A DNA stretch of 64,000 bases from Xenoacremonium recifei (lineage: Eukaryota > Ascomycota > Sordariomycetes > Hypocreales > Nectriaceae): the NCBI GenBank assembly GCA_012184525.1, contig WOFQ01000050.1:1-64000 (forward strand). The letters are read 5' to 3'. A model generated the notes under the pieces. That model did not search any database. It was not told where the DNA came from and was given only the letters and a program-made list of their open reading frames with translations. This document shows, piece after piece, positions 45,026 to 55,961 of the stretch. Within the stretch, counting starts at the first letter, position 1. Each line of letters opens with the position of its first letter. Both the position numbers and the translations under genes were made by a program.

Positions 45026-46780
45026 TTATTCTTTTAGAAGAATGCGACTGAAAGCTTGTCTCAAAGCTTGGAATGGTTCATCAGGCCTGCCAAAGCTACG
45101 CCAGGCGATATGCCGATCAGGTCGGACCAAGATAGCTCCTCTATCACCAACTTCTCGAATCATTCTCCAGTCGCCGAGCACATCATCGTATGAACAACGA
45201 TAACCTATGGCGTATACTGGCAACTTGATGCCAATTTCGGTGCTTACTTTTGCCGCTGCCTCTTCCCAAGGCTTGCCGCCAATGCCTACGATGAGACCAA
45301 AGCTTCCATGCTCAAGGACATCCAATGTCGATATACGTCGCTCCCGATATTGTACCCACGCATGCGGCAGATAGGCTCCAGGATGTGTCGTGGGGTGATA
45401 GAAAAGGACCGGATCACGCTTGAATTCTGGGAGCGGGGTACCGTCATCCACAACAGCGCAGGAGACGGCATATCGATGCCCCAGTTGCAGGCCTAGAGCG
45501 TTTGATCGGCGGTTGCCCAGCCTGATCTGCTCTTCGAGTTTCAAGCGGCGCTCTTCAGCCCCTGGGACATCCTCAAAAAGTTCTTTGAATGACGCAAGGC
45601 CCTGCTCGGCCGTTTGTCCTTGCTGAAATCCAAGAGCCTGGGGCAGTTTCGTCATGTCGTAGAGCGTCTGGATTGCGTGATCTACTATCTGCTTGCCAAC
45701 AGGTTGCCTCTCTTGATTGTAGCTGTCAAGGAGCTTGTCACCAGCCAATCCCTTCAAGACCAGTGCCAGCTTCCAGGAGAGGTTGTAGGCGTCCTGTACA
45801 CAAGTATTACTGCCGAGGCCGCTGGCAGGCGGATGTCTATGCGCCGCATCTCCTGCGATGAAGATGCGTCCACGGCGATATTCGGTAGCCACCATGTGAT
45901 TAACGTGCCACTTGGCCACATGTTTGACACGGATGGGCACAGGGTCGTTCTCTAATCCCAGAGTGTCCCGTGCATGTGCAATGATAGCCTCGTCAGATGT
46001 GTCTGGCTCTCCTTCGTTGGGGTCGTACTGCCTGTTGTAAAGCCATTCATCGAATGGACGTACATTGACTAGCATTCCGGAGCCAACCCAGTGCTCATTT
46101 CCAGGCTTGAAGAACCGATAGATACATGCCGGGCGGTAGGACACATAGCGGGTGAGATCAAGTTCGATCCAACAGGTAAGCATGGACATCAGCCCTGGCT
46201 TTCCTTCGAAACCGAGCTCCATTTTCTCTGCTACCAGAGATCGACCACCGTCAGCACCGATGGCAAATTGGGCTCGCACCAGATACTCCTCTTGAGTCGT
46301 GCGCTCGCGGACTCTGGCCAGAACTCCCGTCGCAGACTGTTCAATGTCTACCAGTTCATGATAGAACCGAATATCGGCACCCATTTCACGAGCCTTTACA
46401 AGTAAGACTGGTTCAAGCTCGTGCTGCGGGCTGTTGATCATCTTGCATGGACTTGCCATTGCAAAGTCGGAAAGTTGCTCGTCGCCTCCGCCATAGCAGT
46501 TGTAGCGCCCAATCTCCACGCCTGTCAGGGTTGTTGCCATGACGCCGTTGCCCAGTTGGTCCAAAGGCGTTGAAACAGAGACTACCTTCTTCTCAATACC
46601 CATATCCCGAAATATTTCCATTGTCCGTTGATTGGTGACATGGGCTCTTGGGGATGGTGCTGTGCCATTGTGCCTTGCGATGGTAAAAGTTCGGACTCCA
46701 TAGATGTTGAGTAGAGCCGAAGCTGTGAGGCCGGTGACTCCAGCCCCTACGATGAGTACTTCAGTCTCAATTTCGCGCAT
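45026..46780 (-). CDS. FAD-dependent aromatic-ring monooxygenase (TfdB/phenol hydroxylase type), 584 aa
   Basis: Single exon. The start MREIETEVLIVGAGVTG places the FAD GxGxxG directly at the N-terminus; an upstream in-frame ATG at 46918 adds 46 residues of doubtful use. Other landmarks are GADGGRSLV (DG motif), GRIFIAGDAAHRHPPASGLG (FAD ribityl site) and NTCVQDAYNLSWKLALVLKG. The C-terminal thioredoxin-like part ends ILVRPDRHIAWRS. Members hydroxylate phenols or chlorophenols with NADPH and O2. The CGGAATTTCCG palindrome lies about 190 bp upstream. This is the first gene of the putative cluster and likely the ring-activating step. Confidence 0.88.
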   Translation of the reverse strand: MREIETEVLIVGAGVTGLTASALLNIYGVRTFTIARHNGTAPSPRAHVTNQRTMEIFRDMGIEKKVVSVSTPLDQLGNGVMATTLTGVEIGRYNCYGGGDEQLSDFAMASPCKMINSPQHELEPVLLVKAREMGADIRFYHELVDIEQSATGVLARVRERTTQEEYLVRAQFAIGADGGRSLVAEKMELGFEGKPGLMSMLTCWIELDLTRYVSYRPACIYRFFKPGNEHWVGSGMLVNVRPFDEWLYNRQYDPNEGEPDTSDEAIIAHARDTLGLENDPVPIRVKHVAKWHVNHMVATEYRRGRIFIAGDAAHRHPPASGLGSNTCVQDAYNLSWKLALVLKGLAGDKLLDSYNQERQPVGKQIVDHAIQTLYDMTKLPQALGFQQGQTAEQGLASFKELFEDVPGAEERRLKLEEQIRLGNRRSNALGLQLGHRYAVSCAVVDDGTPLPEFKRDPVLFYHPTTHPGAYLPHAWVQYRERRISTLDVLEHGSFGLIVGIGGKPWEEAAAKVSTEIGIKLPVYAIGYRCSYDDVLGDWRMIREVGDRGAILVRPDRHIAWRSFGRPDEPFQALRQAFSRILLKE

Positions 46781-46972
46781 GATGAGAGAAAATGATTGGC
46801 GCAGCTGGAGTTGGTAACATGGGAGAGAGGCTACTGGATAAGACCAATTAACTAATCTACAACAACATACTAATATACAAAGAGAAATATCGGGATTTAT
46901 TGTTTCAGTTCCTTGCATGAGATCTCGTGGCCTACTTTGCGGGTTCTGGATTGGAACTGATTACGGGTTTCC

Positions 46973-46983
46973 CGGAATTTCCG
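46973..46983. promoter_or_regulatory. CGG-N5-CCG motif, CGGAATTTCCG (monooxygenase promoter)
   Basis: The palindrome CCCGGAATTTCCGGG spans 46971-46985. Paired CGG/CCG triplets are the usual Zn2Cys6 dimer site. The identical 11-mer occurs at 53867 and 56212, and variants at 49781 and 58576, all in promoters of the same putative cluster. Confidence 0.7.
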
Positions 46984-47253
46984 GGTGGCGCTAACACAAC
47001 CACCTTTTGACGGAATATCGCGGTAGCAGCCCTCCGCCATAGATTCCCGCTTCATTGCGGATAGATCAAATGTTTTACAGAAAAAAAAAAGAGTTTTAAC
47101 CTGTGTCAAAATGGCAAGGCCGTACAGTCTAGTTCTAAGATGGTGCATTACAGAGCGTGGTGTAGACATGGTGATTGCAGATGCGAGGGTTTATAATTCG
47201 GGAATAGCTGTGCTTAGCTGCATGGGACATCTAGAAATTCATTCGTACTCAGA

Positions 47254-48332
47254 CTAGATAAATGACATTCTATTCCGTATCATTCCAATTCCCTCAATAG
47301 AGACTTCTACGACATCTCCGTCTTGCAACCATGTGGGAGGATTCATGCCCAAGCCAACCCCACTAGGAGTTCCAGTTAGGATAACCGATCCTTTCTCCAA
47401 TGTGGTACCTTGGCTGACAAAAGAAACAATATCTCGCACCCCAAATATTAAATCACTTGTGTCTGTGTCTTGGCGTAGTTCACCATTCACTTTCGTCTGA
47501 AGATGGAGGTTGTTTGCTTCTCCGAGAACCTAGCAGGGTTAATTGGGATGCTCATCTTATATTTGTATTATTGACTCACTGCTGGGGACGCAATTATCGG
47601 GCCAAGGGGCGAAAATTTGTCGAAGCCTTTTGAAAAACACCATTGCGGAACTGTGCCCGCAAACTTGGGATCCCTCTGTAGGGTTCTTGTCGAGACATCA
47701 TTGGCAATGGTGTATCCAGCCACGTACTCAAGGACATCTTCAGCTGCGATATCCTTACCTTCCTTACCGATGACGATAGCCTGAAGGGGAATCAGCATGC
47801 TACTTGCTTTGGACGTTTGATGCGGTGGGGGATCAACAGACTAATTCGCCCTCGTAGTCAAGTTGGCTGTTTTGTGCGATCTTTGGTATGGGGATGTCAC
47901 TCTCCCATCCAGTAACAGCTCGACTTGGTTTAATGAAAATTGACGGAGTTGGCGGAGGCGTCTTGCCTGTCTCTGCAACTGCATTCATAAGCTAATTAGT
48001 GTGCGCCTTTGAGATCAAGTTACAGGCGAAAAGGCAGTAATCCGATGGCAATTCACAGTTAGAGTACAGGACTTACTGTGGCGGGCATAGTTCAAGCCGA
48101 CGCAGCGCAGAATTGGAACGTCTTGAGGTTCCAAGGGGCCGAGAAGCTTCTTGATGGCAAGGACGTTTCCTGTTCTCTTGGCGGTAAACAGATCATCGCC
48201 CACCAGCTCATGAGCCTTCAGACGCCCCTGTTTGAGAGATTCTAAGAACTCCTGGTTGGGTTCGACAATTAGGTCGCCGAAACATGTTTGGCCCTCGTCG
48301 TCGAGGAATCTTACTAATCGAGACCAAGACAT
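47254..48332 (-). CDS. Fumarylacetoacetate hydrolase (FAH) family protein, 289 aa
   Basis: Exons are 48332-48077, 47978-47842, 47780-47580 and 47529-47254. The FAH fold is shown by CVGLNYARH, the metal-ligand motif LDYEGELAIVIGKEGKDI, GYTIANDVSTRTLQ and VILTGTPSGVGLG, with a short N-terminal cap. The family cleaves C-C bonds of acylpyruvates and related diketones or isomerises/decarboxylates ring-cleavage products (hydroxyheptadienedioate, fumarylpyruvate and similar); the exact substrate is not readable. It is downstream in logic of the adjacent monooxygenase. Its 98-nt first intron is longer than its neighbours'. Confidence 0.87.
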
Positions 48333-48427
48333 AATTTAGTCGTGCAAGAGATATAGAGTGAAAAGAGTCAGCAAGCAACTATATACGCCTTAGCATTGCA
48401 TCAGCGTGGGGCTCGATGGGCAAGGTC

Positions 48428-48448
48428 CGGAATTGTTGTCTAATTCCG
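48428..48448. promoter_or_regulatory. Inverted repeat CGGAATT-N7-AATTCCG in the FAH promoter
   Basis: Perfect 7-bp arms lie about 100 bp upstream of the FAH start. It has the same CGGAA half-site as the CGG-N5-CCG motifs of neighbouring genes but wider spacing, so it may be a second site type for the same regulator or a different one. Confidence 0.5.
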
Positions 48449-48589
48449 ACACTCGTTGGAGACGTTTTAGAGTAAGGAATCTATTATCTAGAGTGGCTGT
48501 TGCCTAGAAGTTCGGTAACGTGTTTAAAGTATTCAAAATTGGACAGATTCTTTTCTATTTCCTACGAAAAATGAACTTCATATCTATCT

Positions 48590-49512
48590 TCATTGGTTTT
48601 TCGGTGCTGCTGCAATTGCAGCCTGGCGGGAAAGTTCGTCCACATCAAAGGTAGCAATCGGGCGATCTGCCCATTGAGCAATCTTAGTGACGGTTTCTAA
48701 TACAGCTTTAACGCACTCCATCGAATTTCCAATCCCCAGCGTAGCCTTGATATGACTCTTAGTCTGACGAGTGGCACCCAGTCCCATAATCGCCGTCGCA
48801 ACAATCAAGTGTGATTCCTGTACTTCAAAAACTTCCTCGTTAGCTTTGGAGATGAGATAGCCCCAGGTCACAACGGTCGAACATGTGACTAAGAAGAGTG
48901 TCAGTGGCGAGGGTCTAGGCTACGAACGGGAACCTGTAACCTACACAGATCCGTGAAATAAGTGTCCATCAAGCCGAAGATGTGCGAGTTTCCAGCACTT
49001 TTGTAAATCTTGGCGCGAAGTTCACGCCCTTTCTGCGCATCCTCTTCGTCAACTGTAGCCTTTCGAAGCACTTTTGTGGACGCAAATTCAGAGCCTTTCC
49101 GCTGTACAACGCCAATCATTCCATAGCAGGCCGGGATACAGGTAGGTATCCCAAGGTATGGGAAAATTATTGTGATGGCTTCCCTCATACGCAGGAACAC
49201 TTTCTGAGAGTCGTCTTCAGTGGCGTCGCAAGTAATGTCATCAAAAAAACGCCCAACCACATCTGCGCGGCCGACCGCACAGCACGCCGCAGCCTAGATG
49301 CGTTAATACAGAGAGAGATGAGACCGTCAAAGGTGTCTTCTCACGATTATGGCATAGCTCGAACCTTGAACATCAGGACTCGAGTCTGCGAGGTCCAAAT
49401 CGAGTTTCAAAAAGAACTCTTTGTCGTAAGCCTTGGATCCAGGCTTAACGTTGGTAGAAACATAAGTCTTATCCCAATCGGACAGAAACGAATCGTTATC
49501 CCAGTCAGGCAT
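48590..49512 (-). CDS. AhpD-like / carboxymuconolactone-decarboxylase-like protein, 271 aa
   Basis: Exons are 49512-49345, 49293-48945 and 48888-48590. The protein is all-helical, with AITIIFPYLGIPTCIPACYG, ELRAKIYKSAGNSHIFGLMD and LIVATAIMGLGATRQTKSHI, the last like the AhpD/CMD core. The CxxC pair of true AhpD peroxidase is not visible, so a CMD-like decarboxylase or lyase role is more likely than a thiol peroxidase role. It sits between the FAH gene and the dehydrogenase on the same strand and carries a CGGATATTCCG motif about 270 bp upstream. Confidence 0.75.
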
Positions 49513-50254
49513 TATTAATGTCTTATAATGTGTCAGAACGCGGCTTTGAGAGACTCGGTGTAATCAATACGGTAGGCTAAAAGTATGACGGCAAATATTG
49601 TATGAGTAAGAACTAGTAGCAAGATGTTTGTACACTGTGATGGGGAGAGGCACGATTGCCCCGGAAAACAAATGAATCACTTAACGGAACCCTGCCTAGC
49701 TCTGAAGGAGCATTGACTTGTGAATGCTTACAATATTATGCGACAACCGTAAGCGTTCCGATAAATGCTGAGACAGTGCTCGGATATTCCGGCGGTCCTT
49801 CCGCTCTCATTCAACACTACCTTGTTAGACCTCCACAACAAAGGCTACACCTAATTCGACCAATCCTTGGATCTTTGCATCTATCCCGTTTCTTTGCTAA
49901 ATGTTTGCGGTGTAGAGGTGTTTTTCGGAGATTCGACAGTGGATAGAATCCTCTGTAGTTGCCGCAATGAATACATCAGCCACGTTTCGTAACAACCACT
50001 TTCTATTGACATTGCGTGAACTCCTCCAGAGCGGGTCGAGATACAATTATAACATATATAGAATGTATAACTACCGGTATTTTCAAAAAGAAATTTCTTC
50101 TTCTATTATTATTCAAATAGAGTGGGAAGGTGTAATTTTAATGTAAGAATGGTCATGGTAAACCAGTGATGGGAAGTAATAACATCTTCACTTGAACCTT
50201 AACTTAGGCCGCTTATTACGGGCCACTACTTGCATTCATTTGAGAAATCCAAAC
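49513..50254. other. Intergenic: AhpD-like promoter and dehydrogenase 3' flank
   Basis: No gene seen. It contains the CGGATATTCCG site listed separately and an AT-rich stretch at about 50045-50130. Confidence 0.5.
49781..49791. promoter_or_regulatory. CGG-N5-CCG motif variant, CGGATATTCCG (AhpD-like promoter)
   Basis: It has the same CGG/CCG spacing as CGGAATTTCCG with two central changes. It lies 269 bp upstream of the AhpD-like start. Confidence 0.6.
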
Positions 50255-51787
50255 TCAGCAAAAGGCCTGAATCCCAGTGATTCCTCTCCCGATTATCAAA
50301 GCTGTTGATAATTAGATGATATCTTATGACGATATGACTGAACCTTACAATGAATATCCGATTGACCCTCATACGTCTGAGCCACGAATAAGTTTGCTAC
50401 ATGACGTCCTATCTTTCATCAGTTTAAAGGTTCCCAAATGCTCACAGGACAACTTTACCGATGTGGTATTCGTCAGAGACAGCATTCCTGAGACCGTTAG
50501 TTTGGTATGTCATTGCATAGGCTTGAATTATGAAGAAAGTCGTACCCTCCAAAAACCTCCTGCAGCCTAATACTGATCAGCATTCAAACCTAGCAAAGGC
50601 TGTCAACGAGCTCTTACGTGCGTGCACCGACTAAGGCCCTATCGCAATTCTGTCTCTTGATGATAGAGATCATGTCTGGTACGGCGGCTCCTTGGTCCTT
50701 CAGCCTGCCAACCTGAATAGCGGCCAACGTACCGAATGCTGCATCTGTCACGGCGTCGCTGAGCTTCTTTTGTATCAGTTGATACTTGGCTAGTGGGCTC
50801 TTGAACTGTTTTCTGTCGAGTGCATAAGTCCTGGCTCGGTCGATGCAGTCTTCCAAGGCGCCCATCGTGCCGAAAGCAATGCCATAACGAGCAGAGTTGA
50901 GACAACTGAATGGTCCCCGAAGGCCTTCGACCTCAAGTATGTTTTCCTTTGGAACAGGGCAATCGTCCAGCTGTATCATTCCGGTGATAGAAGCTCGCAA
51001 GCCGCTCTTATGCTTGATGGCTGGCGTTTCTAATGTTCCCGGCGGGCATTGATGTCGCTCCACTAGAAAGCCTTTGATCTTACCAGTCTCCTGCATTTTC
51101 GCCCAGACCACCAACAAATGAGCAATTGGAGAGTTGGTGATCCAGGTCTTTGCTCCAGAGAGCAAGTAATAACCAGGCTTCGTGGGGTGAGGTCGGGCTG
51201 TTGTCTCCATAGATCCTGGGTCCGATCCATGATTTGGCTCAGTCAAACCGAAGCACCCAATCATAGTCCCTTGACCGAGTTGTGGTAGGAATCTGTCCTT
51301 TTGTTCCTCGGTGCCATGTTCGTAGATCGGACCCATCACGAGAGAGCTTTGCACTGACATTCCGGATCGATAACCAGAATCCACACGCTCAACCTCCTTT
51401 GCAATCAATCCAGAAGCGACGCTACTCACTCCCGCACAGCCGTGGCTTGGGATTGTCGCTCCGAGTAGTCCCAGCTCACCCATTTCTCTCAAGATCTTGG
51501 GATCATAGTCCTCATTGCGATATGCGTCTTGTTTGCGCTCTGTAAGTCATCTTGTAAAATACGGGTGGATGGGTGTAGAGCTTACCAAGGACACGAGGTA
51601 GCAGTCGCTCCTGGCAGTATTGGCGCGCTGTTTCCTGAATGTCCAGCTCATCCTGTGTAAGGAGACTTGCAGATGCAAGAGGATCCTGCCATTGGAAGCT
51701 CGAACTCGACACGTAACGGCGAGATACTCCCAGGACTTTCGTAATGCTGCCGGGCTGCGGCAAACGCCGTACTGCCGAAAGACTCAT
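50255..51787 (-). CDS. Acyl-CoA dehydrogenase, glutaryl-CoA dehydrogenase type, 426 aa
   Basis: Exons are 51787-51586, 51539-50618, 50566-50546 (21 nt), 50487-50459 (29 nt), 50408-50349 (60 nt) and 50301-50255 (47 nt). The N-terminus (MSLSAVRRLPQPGSITK) looks mitochondrial. Landmarks are CFGLTEPNHGSDPGSM (acyl-CoA dehydrogenase signature), AKTWITNSPIAHLLVVWAK and AFGTLAAIQVGRLKDQG. From the small exons come LQEVFGGNAVSDEYHIGRHV, TYEGQSDIH with the catalytic Glu, and IGRGITGIQAF at the end. Without these exons the gene would look truncated before its catalytic base. The enzyme oxidises (and decarboxylates) glutaryl-CoA or a related CoA ester, feeding cluster products to crotonyl-CoA and beta-oxidation. 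Confidence 0.85.
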
Positions 51788-52274
51788 GTCGGTCACTGTT
51801 GTGTCGGCTGAACCTGAAATTGGGGGACAAAGAGAGGAGTTCTGGAGTTCAAGGCGCAGCAAACAACGAAAAAGAAATAGACTTGCAAACTCGATACCCC
51901 TGTCTGGCAACGCGCTGACCCATACAATTACTGGCACACACTTGATTGCATATTAGGCACAGCAAGACGGATGCTTCACCAGGAACATTGGCTCCCTACG
52001 GAAAGCCCCTTGGCGTCCCGTTGTCCCACACAGAGGCCATTGCATAGTCCCGCAGAACACGGAATTGACAAAGTTCCGAATGCTGGAATACCCGCTTCCC
52101 GCTCTTGAGCAGCTGGCGCCGGCTGGTAGTTTCTATGATACGTAAAAAATTTCACGCAGGGCTCTGCTTCATGATAGGTGGTCTCATGAGATGCACGTAA
52201 AATCAGCTTAGGTAATGGTATTTCGTCCATGTTGCAAATTATTACACGACTACCATTCTTTGAACTACCCTTTT
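51788..52274. other. Intergenic: dehydrogenase promoter
   Basis: No gene. It contains CGGAATTGACAAAGTTCCG near 52060, a CGGAA...TTCCG pair with wide spacing; the strict CGG-N5-CCG motif was not found. Confidence 0.45.
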
Positions 52275-53540
52275 CTAGCATTGCACTTTCTTCGAGAGTT
52301 GATACTGTTCAAGAAGCGCTTTTCCGTAGTCGTTGCCATTCGGAGTTCTCACCAGCGTATGAATGTGAAAGGGAAGAGGCTCCTTATTGTCCAGAAATAC
52401 ACCTGAGTGATGATCAAACTCAACCATCGTAACCGGAGAATGCACCTTATAATAAAATGCGTCTCCATCTTTGAATCCCCCGATCCAGCAAAAGTACGTT
52501 TCTTCCCAGTGTGTTTTGATCTCTTCCATTCGAGCAGCCAGCGCTTTTGCGGGAAGGAAGTCAAGACTCAACAGGACAAGTTTAGTAACTAAGTCCTGTT
52601 GAGCTTCGGAGAACTCGGTCACTCTCATGCCTTCATACGGTACAAGGCGGTTGTCTTGAAAGGCGCCGCCCAGGTGTCGCTGGTCAGCACGATGATGCCG
52701 CCACTCAGGATACTCATCTCCGCTCAGCTTCTGATAGATCTGCACGCGTTTCTGGGTATCAGGGTCCATGGATTGTATCAATTGAAGCCCCGTCCGCTCT
52801 TGATCAATGAAAAGCTCTGTGCCTTTGTCGGGGCCCTCGTCAATGACGTTGGGCTCGGCACCCATGAAAACTGGTGAGATCACCATCTGCTTTCCGGCGA
52901 CAAAACAATTCATGCAAAGGTGGTGGCCAAAGAGCTGCCAGCCCCATACTTGGTCCATTGCTGGCGTGCCAAAAATTGAAATGTTGTAAGATCTCTCGTT
53001 CATGACCTTTTCACCGCCTACAACTTCGCCCAGAAATCGATTGACTTTCATGCAACCACTTGCTTTCTCATAACCAGAAGGGGACAGACTTGCTCGTAAA
53101 AGAGCATGAACAGCCAAGACCAATTCCTCTGACGTCTCTTCGAGGCGAATGCCATGTCTGAAATAATAGATCTCTGGGTTGATCCAACTGCGCCACTCCG
53201 GAGCATCTATCGGTCGGAGGATGGCCTTTCTTTCTTCTGGAGAGGCAGCGTCGATGACAGCTTGAGCCGCGTTAACCATCTCTGCTGCTGGGGCTCCCAG
53301 ATCTTCGCCTTCGCTAGCCAGACGGTAAAGGCCGGTGCTCACTTCGCCATCTACAGTAATACCCTTATACGGTTCGTTGTATAGGTCCTCCCATCTCTTC
53401 ATCCAACCGATCATAAATGGTTCGGCACAGCGCAAATTAGCCCATTGGTAGGTGTCTGATGCGGCGAGCTCTTTGCTCCTGTTGGTGTCCTTTGACGGGA
53501 TGTACTTTCGAAAATCTGAAATTTGGCTGGTTGAACCCAT
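52275..53540 (-). CDS. DUF3500 family protein, 421 aa
   Basis: Single exon, no signal peptide. Family landmarks lie in the C-terminal half: LSGDEYPEWRHHRADQRHLG, YYKVHSPVTMVEFDHHSGVF and PFHIHTLVRTPNGNDYGK. The His-rich signatures (HHRADQRH, FDHH, FHIH) suggest a metal site, but no biochemical activity is established for the family as far as I know. The middle holds YNISIFGTPAMDQVWGWQLF and GHHLCMNCFV. Its place among catabolic enzymes and an exact CGGAATTTCCG upstream make it a strong candidate for an uncharacterised cluster enzyme. Confidence 0.88.
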   Translation of the reverse strand: MGSTSQISDFRKYIPSKDTNRSKELAASDTYQWANLRCAEPFMIGWMKRWEDLYNEPYKGITVDGEVSTGLYRLASEGEDLGAPAAEMVNAAQAVIDAASPEERKAILRPIDAPEWRSWINPEIYYFRHGIRLEETSEELVLAVHALLRASLSPSGYEKASGCMKVNRFLGEVVGGEKVMNERSYNISIFGTPAMDQVWGWQLFGHHLCMNCFVAGKQMVISPVFMGAEPNVIDEGPDKGTELFIDQERTGLQLIQSMDPDTQKRVQIYQKLSGDEYPEWRHHRADQRHLGGAFQDNRLVPYEGMRVTEFSEAQQDLVTKLVLLSLDFLPAKALAARMEEIKTHWEETYFCWIGGFKDGDAFYYKVHSPVTMVEFDHHSGVFLDNKEPLPFHIHTLVRTPNGNDYGKALLEQYQLSKKVQC

Positions 53541-54181
53541 TGTGCATAGTTTCTCGCGATTGCCGATGCGAGACTGCCGAGCAAGATTGCGTAGGTGCGA
53601 GTACTTCTTTTCAGCCAGAGTTGACGGAAATGAATTCCGGCACGAACTCAGGCATTAATAGATGCGCCAGCACGCCAAGTGGCTTTCCGGCAATTAGTTC
53701 GGGCTCATAGGCCTGGCTCCGTTGCTGTAGCGGGGAGCATTTGGTTGGTAAAGTGATTCCCGTCCGACAGCAGGACTTCACAAAGAAAAATGGCCTGATT
53801 CTTGTCAAGATGAGTCGGAGCAATATTAAGATAATTACATCGATCAATTGACAGATCCATATAATCCGGAATTTCCGCGCTTATGACTCCCAGTGAATTG
53901 GCGGTTAAGGCAGTCAAGCTTCCAACAACACCACAGGAGTAACAGTTACTTATCAAAAGAGAATTGATGGCAGTCCACAGTATTGCTGTAAAATCTCCAT
54001 ACTCGTGTACTAGCCCGTCGGCTCCAGGAGATACTCGGCTGGAACAATTACTGCATTCATTTCACTGCTTTTTTATATGCCGCAACTCAACCCCTCCAAT
54101 ACTTTAACTAGTACAAACAAAACATGAATTGATAGCCGATCTCCAACAGATAAATTATTGAAGCTCGGCGTGGTATCTTCC
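53541..54181. promoter_or_regulatory. Promoter region of the DUF3500 gene
   Basis: No gene seen. Besides the CGGAATTTCCG site at 53867 it contains CGGAAATGAATTCCG near 53634, another CGG/CCG pair. Confidence 0.5.
53867..53877. promoter_or_regulatory. CGG-N5-CCG motif, CGGAATTTCCG (DUF3500 promoter)
   Basis: Exact copy of the 11-mer, 327 bp upstream of the DUF3500 start. Confidence 0.7.
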
Positions 54182-55961
54182 CTAGTTGAATGTACCCTTG
54201 ATCGGACCAGCTTTCAGGCGAAGAATATGGCCATATCGGTGCGTAATACCAATCAAGATCAGGCTAAACGCAACAACGGCAGCCTGCGTTCCAAAACTTG
54301 CATCATACCCTACTTTGTCTCCCCAAGGTTGCTGGAAATATCCAACGCTGAATCCACCCATCGCTCGAGCGATGTTTGTCCAGCCAGCAACCTCTGCCGG
54401 CGCAGCAGGATATGAGTCCAAAACATACGTAGTCACAGCGACCGAGGTCACCATAATTCCGAACGCATGCATACCCCATCCGACCACAACTGCGGCAACC
54501 GAGAGGTGGTGATGGAGAGCCTGACCCAGGAGAATGAGTCCCGCCATCATGGCAACAGCCGACACATACACAGCTATCAAGCGGACTTCAGGCTCAAACA
54601 CGCCCTTGTGCTTCCGCACATAGCGTTGAGCGAGGTAGTCGTTGAAAAAGTGTCCAACAGCCTCACCCAAGAGGATGCCGACCATGGGGGAAAAGTAAAG
54701 AAATCCGACTCCATTGTAAGAGTAGCCGTAGCCACCAATTTCTACGGGTAACGCAAACAGAATTGCGGTGGAGATATTGATACCAATGGACCATGCAAAG
54801 CAGAGTAGGCTAAGAATCATCAGTGATCATGATGCCACAAGAGGAGGCAGACGTACTATGCAAATAGAACGAGAAGGATAACTGGTTTCGTCACCGTCGA
54901 GAAGAATCTCTTGAAGGAGAAGACAGCAGTCTCGTAGTAGGTTCGGTGGTATTTGAGTTGCCAGACTCCTGTTAGCCGGCCGAGTCGGGCCCCGATGCCC
55001 TTTCCCCGTGGAGGTTGTTCCGCAGTAGTGATCTCACGGTTATACCAGGTTTCGTCGAGAAACAGAATAACGAGCACGAGATCTATGGCAACCACTCCGA
55101 AGCTGACCCAGAAGGCATCACGCCAGTCGTTGGTCCCCCCGAGAACGAAATTCCCGAGGCAAGGGCCAAGGTATGGAGATGTGATGTAGAAAACTGCCCA
55201 CAGACCAATCTTTCTCGCTCGTTCGTGGAAGAAGTACATGTCTTTGAGCAGAGCGACGGCTATCGTCTGACCGCAAGTCAGGAAAAGTCCCGTCAAAGCT
55301 CTCATGGCGTAGAAGCAGGAGAATGTGGGAGAGAGCGTTGCAGCTAGCGTGAAGATGAGGCCGAAAAATGTAGCCCAGAACAGCGTTGGCGCTCGTCCCA
55401 CAAAGGAGGTCATTGGAACCCAAATCAGGCCTCCCAGCGCCCTGTGAAAAGTCCAAGAATCAGTATACTCTTCGTGGTACACATAGGAATGCCTTCTTAT
55501 GAGGTCAAACTCACATCATGAGGACATTGATACTGTTTGTCTGATTTATCTCGTTGGTGCTCTTGTGCCATTCTGTAGCTTGTAGAATGATCGGGGCGCT
55601 TCCAACAGCGGATGTGAAGTCCGCAGTAAGGGCAGCCCAAGCTACAGTGATAAGGATCAGAGTTTTCTTTGTGGAAGACCAGTTCAGCGGATCGTCAGGG
55701 TTGTCGGTAGGCTGGGGCAACAAAACGGTCTGAGGGAACACATCGTCAGGATATTGCCATCTAAAATACCACTATAGCATAGAATCTTACATGTCCGTCT
55801 TTCGCCAGTCGAAGAGACGTCTCACCGGGCCGTTCAACGCTCAGGATAACTCCAGCCTCGGCGCGAGCGTCAGGCGGGAACGCTTCAACAGTCGGATGCT
55901 TCTCCATCCTCTCGCTGAAGGAGGCATGATCAGCCTCCGGTTTGGTCTCCGTTGCAGCCAT
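54182..55961 (-). CDS. MFS transporter, 532 aa
   Basis: Exons are 55961-55791, 55729-55515, 55441-54857 and 54809-54182. The first intron (61 nt) joins LAKDGH to TVLLPQPTDNPDDPLNWS, the standard entry into TM1 of fungal MFS carriers. It has twelve hydrophobic segments, with landmarks YFFHERARKIGLWAVFYITS, GGTNDWRDAFWVSFGVVA, AGWTNIARAMGGFSVGYFQQ, and a hydrophilic central loop. It probably imports the cluster substrate or exports products. The CGGAATTTCCG motif and a CGG-N8-CCG pair lie about 250-290 bp upstream. Confidence 0.88.

Noticed and set aside
50316..50570. + strand 84-codon open frame
   Set aside because: It is antisense to the small 3' exons of the dehydrogenase.
50255..50617. Glutaryl-CoA-type dehydrogenase as a truncated pseudogene lacking its catalytic Glu
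   Set aside because: Further reading found four small in-phase exons that restore the family C-terminus, so the gene is complete.
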